NCBI GenBank assembly: GCA_964437505.1
Contig: CAYTGU010000007.1
Location: 15,010 to 79,009 of the forward strand
Source of the DNA: JAHJDO01 sp964437505
GTDB lineage: Bacteria > JAHJDO01
Length of the DNA stretch: 64,000 nucleotides
Direction of reading: 5' to 3'
This document shows, in pieces, positions 58,033 to 64,000 of this stretch (position 1 is the stretch's first letter; each line of letters begins with the position of its first letter). The position numbers and the translations under genes are program-made. The notes below the pieces were generated by a model. It saw only the letters and a list, made by a program, of their open reading frames with translations, was not told the DNA's origin and did no database searches.

Positions 58033-60878
58033 TTTAAAACCTTCTTTAAAAATCTTCCCGTATATGAGAGCGTATTCTTAGCAACCTGTTCCGGAGTTCC
58101 TTCTGCTACAACCTCTCCCCCATTGTCTCCTCCCTCCGGTCCAAGATCTACAATATAATCAGCTGTTTTTAGAACATCTAAATTATGTTCAATTACCACC
58201 ACTGTATTCCCTTTATCCACTAATCTTCCTAAAACGTCTAATAGCTTTTGAACATCTGCAAAATGCAGGCCTGTGGTTGGTTCATCAAGTATATAGAGCG
58301 TCCTGCCTGTTGAAACCTTGCTTAATTCACTAGCCAGCTTAACCCTTTGCGCTTCTCCTCCTGAGAGAGTGGTAGCAGACTGTCCCAATTTCACATACCC
58401 CAGCCCTACATCATTCAGAGTCTGCAGTCTCCTTTTTACAGGTGGAATATTTTCAAAAAGTTTCATTGTTTCTTCAATTGTCATATCCAGAACATCTGCT
58501 ATGTTTTCATCCTTGTATTTTATCTCCAGAGTTTCTCTATTGAATCGTGTTCCTCTGCATGTTTCGCATGTTACATAAACATCCGGAAGAAAGTGCATTT
58601 CAATCTTTATTAAACCGTCCCCCTTACATGCCTCACATCTTCCGCCCTTAACATTAAAAGAGAATCTTCCTGGCTTATATCCCCTTGCTCTTGAGCCAGG
58701 AACCTGAGAAAACAAACGTCTTATATAATCAAAAGCGCCTGTATATGTGGCAGGGTTAGAACGTGGGGTTCTGCCTATTGGCGACTGAGTGATATTTGCA
58801 ACCTTATCTATTTGAGAAAATCCTTTAATATCAACATGTTTACCCGGTTTTTCTTTTGAACCGTATAGGATTTGAGCCAGAGCCCTATACAGTGTTTCGT
58901 CAACCAGTGTGCTTTTGCCGGAACCAGATACGCCTGAAACACAGACCAATAACCCTAGAGGAATATTTACGTTTATCTTTTTTAAATTATGTTCAAAAGC
59001 TCCCAGTATTCTAAGCTGCTTTTCAGTTGGTTTTCTTCTTTGTTTAGGTGTATCAATCTTGATTTTTCCTGACAGATATTTACCTGTAATAGAATTCTTG
59101 TTTTTTATTATTTCTTCCGGCTTGCCACACGCTACAATATTTCCGCCATGGATACCAGCTCCCGGACCAAGATCTATTACATAATCTGCATTTCTTATTG
59201 TTTGTTCATCATGTTCTACAACAATAACTGTATTCCCCAGGTCGCGTAGACTGGTCAATGTCTTCAGCAATTTTCTGTTATCTCTCTGGTGAAGCCCAAT
59301 ACTTGGCTCATCCAGAATATACAGCACTCCCACAAGACTTGAACCAATTTGTGTAGCGAGCCTGATTCTCTCTCCTTCTCCTCCTGAAAGGGTCTGCGCT
59401 GTTCTATCCAAAGTAATATAGTCAAGTCCTACATTGGAGAGAAATGTTAAGCGCTCCCTGACTTCCTTTAGAATATCACGCGCAATAAGTTCTTCTGTTT
59501 TCCCCAAACGCAGATTATTAAAGAATCTGATAGTAGATTTGATTGATAAAGAACATATTTCTGCTATTGATTTCTTATTGATTTTCACAGCAAGACTCTG
59601 AGGGGAAAGTCTTGCACCTTTACACTCAGGACATAATCTGACTCTCATGTATTTATTGTAAATCTCCGACTTTACATATTCAGAATCGGTTTGGCTCCAC
59701 CTTCTCTCAAGGTTGTTAATTACCCCCTCAAATTTCATTGTATGTCTGTGGATTCTGCGTCTGAGCCGCAGCGTAAAATCAAGTTTTTCTTCTGTCCCGT
59801 ACAGAATCATGTTTTGATGTTCTTTGCTTAAATTCCTGAATGGAACATCAAGGTCTATATTATAGTGCTCAGCAACTGTCTCCAGCATCTGAAATAGGTA
59901 TCTTCTTGTTGCCGCTTTCCAGCGATGGCGTCTTGTTGTTATTGGATCGCTCCATGAAACAATTGCGCCATCATTAATTGACAGATTGCCATCAGGCACA
60001 ATCAGGTCCGGATCGACTTCCATCTTCCTGCCCAGTCCATTACACGTTTTACATGCTCCATAAGGACTATTAAACGAAAACATGCGAGGTGTAAGTTCAG
60101 AATAATTTATTCCACAATTAATACATGCAAAATGTTCGCTGAATAGGATATCTTTCTTATTGTTAACGCACACTAAAATTAAACCTTCACCCAGTTTCAG
60201 AGCGGTTTCTACGGAATCGGTAAGTCGCGATTTGATATCAGGTTTTATAACGAGTCTGTCTACAACAACTTCAATATTGTGTTTTTTATTCTTATCGAGT
60301 TTAATGTTTTCTTCCACATTACAGATATTTCCATCAACTCTGAGTCTTACAAAGCCTTTTTTTCTGATGTCTTCAAAAAACGCGCTATACTCCCCTTTTC
60401 TACCTCTTACTACTGGTGACATAAGCATAATTTTAGAGGATTGAGGGAGTTTCATAATATTGTCAATAATTTGCTGTGGAGTTTGCCGCTCGATCCTTCT
60501 TCCGCATTTATGACAGTGGACTTTTCCTATACGTGCAAATAACACTCTCAGATAATCGTAGACTTCTGTTACTGTTCCAACTGTTGAGCGCGGATTTCTT
60601 GCAGAGGTTCTTTGTTCAATGGAGATAGCAGGAGAAAGCCCTCCAATATAGTCAACATCCGGCTTATCCATTTGTTCAAGGAACTGACGCGCATAGGAAG
60701 ACAGGCTTTCTACATACCTTCTCTGTCCTTCCGCATATATAGTATCAAAAGCCAGAGAGGATTTGCCTGAACCACTCAGGCCTGTAATAACAACAAGTTT
60801 ATTTCGTGGAATTTCCAGATCTATGTTTTTAAGATTATGCTGACGAGCGCCTTTTATGACTATACTGTTGCTATTCAT
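58029..60878 (-). CDS. uvrA: Excinuclease ABC subunit A
   Basis: 949 residues, standard length. First P-loop GLSGSGKSSLAFD starts at 33; second is VSGVSGSGKSTLV. Both ABC signatures (LSGGEGERIRLA, LSGGEAQRVKLA) and Walker B segments (ILDEPSIGLH, ILDEPTTGLH) are present. Zinc motifs are CINCGINY...CKTCNGLG and CEACKGDG...CETCRGTRF. UvrA finds DNA damage with UvrB. It starts 13 bases after the stop of the fucose-isomerase-like gene on the same strand. No UvrB or UvrC in the window. Confidence 0.96.
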   Translation of the reverse strand: MNSNSIVIKGARQHNLKNIDLEIPRNKLVVITGLSGSGKSSLAFDTIYAEGQRRYVESLSSYARQFLEQMDKPDVDYIGGLSPAISIEQRTSARNPRSTVGTVTEVYDYLRVLFARIGKVHCHKCGRRIERQTPQQIIDNIMKLPQSSKIMLMSPVVRGRKGEYSAFFEDIRKKGFVRLRVDGNICNVEENIKLDKNKKHNIEVVVDRLVIKPDIKSRLTDSVETALKLGEGLILVCVNNKKDILFSEHFACINCGINYSELTPRMFSFNSPYGACKTCNGLGRKMEVDPDLIVPDGNLSINDGAIVSWSDPITTRRHRWKAATRRYLFQMLETVAEHYNIDLDVPFRNLSKEHQNMILYGTEEKLDFTLRLRRRIHRHTMKFEGVINNLERRWSQTDSEYVKSEIYNKYMRVRLCPECKGARLSPQSLAVKINKKSIAEICSLSIKSTIRFFNNLRLGKTEELIARDILKEVRERLTFLSNVGLDYITLDRTAQTLSGGEGERIRLATQIGSSLVGVLYILDEPSIGLHQRDNRKLLKTLTSLRDLGNTVIVVEHDEQTIRNADYVIDLGPGAGIHGGNIVACGKPEEIIKNKNSITGKYLSGKIKIDTPKQRRKPTEKQLRILGAFEHNLKKINVNIPLGLLVCVSGVSGSGKSTLVDETLYRALAQILYGSKEKPGKHVDIKGFSQIDKVANITQSPIGRTPRSNPATYTGAFDYIRRLFSQVPGSRARGYKPGRFSFNVKGGRCEACKGDGLIKIEMHFLPDVYVTCETCRGTRFNRETLEIKYKDENIADVLDMTIEETMKLFENIPPVKRRLQTLNDVGLGYVKLGQSATTLSGGEAQRVKLASELSKVSTGRTLYILDEPTTGLHFADVQKLLDVLGRLVDKGNTVVVIEHNLDVLKTADYIVDLGPEGGDNGGEVVAEGTPEQVAKNTLSYTGRFLKKVLK

Positions 60879-60890
60879 ATACTAACAGAC

Positions 60891-62297
60891 TCATACTACA
60901 CTTACCTCATAGCCGAGATATTTCTCAAATGCTTCTTTTACTGGCTCAAGCACATGAGAGGAAGTAACACTAACATGATGACGATGTCCCATATATCCTA
61001 TTTTTTGAAGCACATTCTGTAATCCATCAATCTCTGCCACTCCCGCACAACCAAAGAAATCTTCAGGGATAGTATCATCTGTAAAACGTCCCTTTCCGAG
61101 ATAGAACTTCAGTTTACCTGCTTCAGTCAGCATACTGCCAAATGTTATTGGGTTAGGCGCAATACGACCTACGTTGCATCCATAAGAACATCCTTTACCT
61201 ACAGCATTGGCCAGGATTGCATGGTCGGTAATTTTACCCTTGCCTGTCATCATGCTTTGCGGTGCTGAACCACAGTGAAAAAGGATACATTTATCTTCTT
61301 CATCTCCATAGTTATTGTTCCAATCTAGAACTGTTGCAACATTACCTGATGCCTGAGATAAGGCGTACATGGCCACTGCATTGCCCACATCTACCTCACA
61401 GGCAGCAATCATACCACGATCATTCATCTCGCTTAAAAGAACACATGGTGAGATGCCAAGCTGCTGCTGCATTTCGATCCAGCAGCGGATTGCTACTGCG
61501 TCCATCCCATATTCCTCAATAACGTTATCAATTGCAACTCCAAGTCTCACAATGGTATGAAACGCTTTTTGAGGAACTCCTTTCCATGAGCAATATTGTT
61601 CCAACCTCTTTGTCTTTGCCTGTATCTTTTTATCAGTATCCTTGAATGAGGACATTCTTGCGAAAATATTAGACAGGTCCAATGTTTCCATAGTAATTCC
61701 GTACTTTTGCAACGCCAGCTCATCAATGCGAACCGTTTTAAAGGCTGTTGTTCTCGCGCCTATGGCTCCAACAACCAGTTTTTTCATTCCATTCACAACT
61801 CTGCATGTTCGGTCGAAAGAATCAATATTTACAGCAAATTTTTTATCTTTCGGATGCACAGTATGCGGTTTAAGCGCAGTAAAGGGTATATCGTTCTGAC
61901 AAAACATATCCATGATGGAGAACTTTCCGCAAAATGCGTCTCTTCGCAACTCTGGTCTCATTTTATCCAGTTCATCTGGATATGCCTGGATTAATATAGG
62001 AACACCCGCATCTTTAAGAGCTGCAACTGCGCCTGTTTCATCTCCAAAATTGGGAAGGCACAGAATTACACCATCAAACAGTCCCTTATTTTTTTGAAGA
62101 AAATCAGCGAATATCTTTCCTTCTTTTACAGTTTCAACTGCTCCGTTGCGCGTAGCATTAGCGTCCAGCATTAGAGTCTCATGTCCCAGTTTGTTCAGAG
62201 CTGCACTCATTTCATTACGTGCACCTTTAAGCAGTGTTGCAGGGAAAAAGCCACGACTTCCAAAGTAAAGCGCAAATACAGATTTTTTTGTCTTCAT
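60891..62297 (-). CDS. L-fucose/L-arabinose isomerase-family protein
   Basis: 468 residues. The text VFALYFGSRGFFPATLLKGA, GVILCLPNFGDETGAVAALK, VPILIQAYPDELDKMRPELR and the metal-site region EMNDRGMIAACEVDVGNAVA followed by CILFHCGSAPQSMM and MGHRHHVSVTSSH fit the L-fucose isomerase C-terminal fold superfamily. Typical FucI is near 590 residues; this shorter form is seen in many anaerobes and its substrate is uncertain. Glu and Asp in the EMNDR and EVDVG segments likely bind the metal. It lies 13 bases before uvrA and 30 bases after the aminotransferase gene. Sugar isomerisation is the likely activity. Confidence 0.75.
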   Translation of the reverse strand: MKTKKSVFALYFGSRGFFPATLLKGARNEMSAALNKLGHETLMLDANATRNGAVETVKEGKIFADFLQKNKGLFDGVILCLPNFGDETGAVAALKDAGVPILIQAYPDELDKMRPELRRDAFCGKFSIMDMFCQNDIPFTALKPHTVHPKDKKFAVNIDSFDRTCRVVNGMKKLVVGAIGARTTAFKTVRIDELALQKYGITMETLDLSNIFARMSSFKDTDKKIQAKTKRLEQYCSWKGVPQKAFHTIVRLGVAIDNVIEEYGMDAVAIRCWIEMQQQLGISPCVLLSEMNDRGMIAACEVDVGNAVAMYALSQASGNVATVLDWNNNYGDEEDKCILFHCGSAPQSMMTGKGKITDHAILANAVGKGCSYGCNVGRIAPNPITFGSMLTEAGKLKFYLGKGRFTDDTIPEDFFGCAGVAEIDGLQNVLQKIGYMGHRHHVSVTSSHVLEPVKEAFEKYLGYEVSVV

Positions 62298-62327
62298 AGT
62301 TCTCCTTCTCTTTGTATTTTAAAGCAG

Positions 62328-63521
62328 TTATTTATATTTAGTCATGAATTGCCCGATTTTTTTGTATGCCTCTCTTAAAATATCTTCTTCCGGCAGGAAA
62401 ACAATCCTGAAGTGTTTTGTGTCTGGCTTTTGGCCAAATCCTGCGCCTGGAACAACAACAACCCCGGTTTCATAGATTAAATCAGAAACAAATTTTCTGT
62501 CCGATACTGCTACATCTATTCTAGGAAATGCATAAAACGCTCCCTTTGGTTTTACACACCTGACGTTTGGAATAGCATTGAGCATTTGGTGTGTAATATC
62601 TGCCCTTTGTTTAAGCTTTGCATTTGCCTCTTTTATGTGTGATTGATCTCCTTCCAGAGCTGGCTTTACTGCATACTGCTCAGGATGATTTGCGCAGAGT
62701 CTTGCACGTGTTAGTTTCTGCATAGTCCTGTAATAGTCTCCCGTATTTTCCTCTTTACCGCTTACAACACACCATCCGATACGCAGTCCTGGGGAAAGGT
62801 ATGACTTTGAAAGTCCGCCAAAAGTAAGAACAGATGCCTCTTTTGAGATACAAGCGGTAGCGATATGCTCATTAGTATCAAAAACAAGTTTGTCATATAT
62901 TTCATCGGAAAATATTACGAGATTATGCTCAAGAGCAAGATCAACAATTTGTGTAAGAGTTTCCCTTGTGTAAACTGCGCCTGTTGGATTATTAGGATTT
63001 ATAAGAATAATCGCTCTTGTATTTTTGTCTATTTTTTTCTTTATATCATTAATGTCTGGCTGCCAGTCATTCTCCTCATCCAGGTAATATGGATTGATTC
63101 CTGCGCCGAGCTTTGTCAGCACTGCTGTGTACAAAGGATAACCAGGTGAAGGCACCAATACATTTTCATCAGGATTCACAAGACTTGTCAATGCTATTTC
63201 AATAGCTTCGCTTCCTCCATTTGTGATAAAGGTATCCTGAATATTGCGTATTCCCTTTCTATGTGCTTCATTCTTAACAGATTCAATTGCTTCATCAATT
63301 CCGGATGACGGGGAATATCCAGTAAATCCCTTCTTCATTGCATTATATGTAGCCTCAATAATATGACGCGGCGTTTTGAAATCAAATTTTATTGGGTCGC
63401 CTATGTTGAGATAAAGCATCTTCCTGCCCTGAGAGGCTGCCTTCTCAGCTATTAGTATAATATCCCTAACAGCATATTTAATGTCTTTAGTTCTCTCAGC
63501 CGATTTGATATATGAATTCAC
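62328..63521 (-). CDS. Alanine-type aminotransferase (class I/II)
   Basis: 397 residues, GTG start with GGGAGAG in front. LYLNIGDPIKFDFKTPRHII, GSEAIEIALTSLVNPDENVL, PSPGYPLYTAVLTKLGAG, INPNNPTGAVYTRETL and the Schiff-base lysine in GGLSKSYLSPGLRIGW define a PLP fold-I enzyme of the AlaA/AlaT branch, also frequent in archaea. GAGFGQKPDTKHFRIVFL carries the terminal arginine. It converts pyruvate to alanine with glutamate. It stands at the head of the aminotransferase-fucose isomerase-uvrA-DUF3109 strand block and is divergent from the YchF-like gene. Confidence 0.85.
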   Translation of the reverse strand: MNSYIKSAERTKDIKYAVRDIILIAEKAASQGRKMLYLNIGDPIKFDFKTPRHIIEATYNAMKKGFTGYSPSSGIDEAIESVKNEAHRKGIRNIQDTFITNGGSEAIEIALTSLVNPDENVLVPSPGYPLYTAVLTKLGAGINPYYLDEENDWQPDINDIKKKIDKNTRAIILINPNNPTGAVYTRETLTQIVDLALEHNLVIFSDEIYDKLVFDTNEHIATACISKEASVLTFGGLSKSYLSPGLRIGWCVVSGKEENTGDYYRTMQKLTRARLCANHPEQYAVKPALEGDQSHIKEANAKLKQRADITHQMLNAIPNVRCVKPKGAFYAFPRIDVAVSDRKFVSDLIYETGVVVVPGAGFGQKPDTKHFRIVFLPEEDILREAYKKIGQFMTKYK

Positions 63522-63599
63522 TAATTCTCTCCCTTCAACTTAGATAAATAAGATAATGCCAAGTCCGTATAATGTCAATAGAATATGTACTCTTTTTTT

Positions 63600-63629
63600 T
63601 TGACAAGACCAAGAGCCCTTTGTTATAGT
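63600..63629 (+). promoter_or_regulatory. Sigma-70 promoter reading into the YchF-like gene
   Basis: TTGACA at 63600-63605 directly follows a run of T. The -10 is TATAGT at 63624-63629 (18-base spacer) or TTATAG at 63623. Transcription would start 6-8 bases on, at about 63636, which is the A of the ATG start. No ribosome site is present. A leaderless mRNA is therefore predicted. Confidence 0.65.
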
Positions 63630-63635
63630 AGCGGC

Positions 63636-64000
63636 ATGAAAATAGGGATCATAGGACTTCCTCAGGTTGGCAAGAAGACTTTATTTGAAATACTCCTGCA
63701 GGAGAAGCTCAATATATCTGATAATCTAAAAACAGATGTAATCCCAGGTGTTGTAAAGGTAAAAGACCCTAGATTTGATAAACTTGTATCTATGTATGCT
63801 CCTCAAAAAGAGGCTCCTGCAACAATAGACATAGCGCTTCTTCCTAAAATAGAAAAGGAAACCGTATCAAGCGGAGAGGTTTTTGTAAAGATCGCAGATG
63901 TGGATGCGCTTTGCCATATAGTCCGCTCATTTGAAGATGAATCGATTTATCATGTGGAAGGTTCAATTAATCCCATTCGAGATATAGACGCAATTAATTC
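63636..64000 (+). CDS. Degenerate YchF/OBG-like GTPase-family protein (partial, runs off the edge)
   Basis: The ATG at 63636 opens a frame with IIGLPQVGKKTLFEILLQ, GVVKVKDPRFDKLVSMYAPQ, PATIDIALLPK, IADVDALCHIVRSFEDESIY and VEGSINPIRDIDAIN. These line up in order with YchF (GLPNVGKSTLF, PDxRxxxL, DIAGL, IRxxDAIxHVVRxF, DPxxDI). Two key residues differ: the P-loop has K where S binds Mg2+ (GKKT for GKST), and the G3 DIAGL is DIALL. It may therefore not hydrolyse nucleotide, or be a paralogue of true YchF. The C-terminal TGS-like part lies beyond the window. Confidence 0.75.
   Translation, partial: MKIGIIGLPQVGKKTLFEILLQEKLNISDNLKTDVIPGVVKVKDPRFDKLVSMYAPQKEAPATIDIALLPKIEKETVSSGEVFVKIADVDALCHIVRSFEDESIYHVEGSINPIRDIDAIN

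Noticed and set aside
1..64000. CRISPR arrays, tRNA and rRNA genes, transposases
   Set aside because: Looked for regularly spaced repeats, cloverleaf-like strings, conserved rRNA blocks and transposase motifs on both strands; none found by eye.

Overview
The window looks like a chromosomal segment of a Gram-negative, probably anaerobic or facultative bacterium from an uncultured lineage. An Lpt lipopolysaccharide-export set (lptC-lptA-lptB) points to an outer membrane. Most genes are AT-rich with a mixed ATG/GTG/TTG start usage. Several families are ones I associate with PVC/Omnitrophota-like genomes: uroporphyrinogen-decarboxylase-like methyltransferases, a GH39 glycosidase, a DUF6785-type membrane protein, an L-fucose-isomerase-like protein and neutral-ceramidase-like hydrolases. 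That placement is an inference; no rRNA or tRNA gene is present to test it.

Layout. 1-2605: end of a CorC/HlyC-type protein, a DUF502 protein and lptCAB. 2606-6827: an accessory island of higher G+C with an AraC regulator, a GH39 glycosidase, a truncated and an intact UroD-like gene, and a decayed sugar isomerase/epimerase remnant. 6828-7588: 760 bases without genes, holding a roughly 137-base imperfect palindromic repeat and an 11-bp hairpin. 7589-17963 (mostly minus strand): dnaE, truA, a DUF4404 gene, asd, leuB, a second UroD-like gene, coaX, birA, nadC. 18111-26072: a large membrane protein, a glycosyltransferase, cobU, a Fic protein, leuCD, mgtE. 26235-31426 (plus): two membrane-anchored accessory proteins, the KtrBA potassium system, folE and a NagA-like deacetylase.

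31423-37951 (minus) is a tightly packed operon reading DUF5678, retropepsin-like protease, hom, PAP2 phosphatase, thrC, lysC, hisB, hisA, hisI. It joins the threonine branch (with asd at 12.2-13.2 kb) to part of histidine synthesis. 38066-40948: a divergent IclR regulator facing an iron-sulphur oxidoreductase and a U32-like TIM-barrel protein with a C-terminal four-cysteine cluster; this is the best candidate for an uncharacterised small system. 41036-48181: lipoyl carrier plus aspC, a ceramidase-like hydrolase with a DegT aminotransferase, then GT2, a spore-photoproduct-lyase-like radical SAM enzyme and a nucleosidase. 48267-57476: two glycosyltransferases and a MoxR-DUF58-BatA-VWA operon. 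57469-64000: DUF3109, uvrA, fucose-isomerase-like, an aminotransferase, and the start of a degenerate YchF-like GTPase.

How it fits together. Amino-acid (Leu, Thr/Met/Lys precursors, His) and cofactor synthesis (NAD, CoA, biotin attachment, folate, cobamide) are mixed with carbohydrate use and surface polysaccharide genes. UroD-like genes plus cobU suggest corrinoid-linked methyl transfer, but no corrinoid protein is encoded here. Several strand switches have convergent gene ends that touch or overlap with no terminator hairpin visible. No CRISPR array, transposase gene, tRNA or rRNA was seen.
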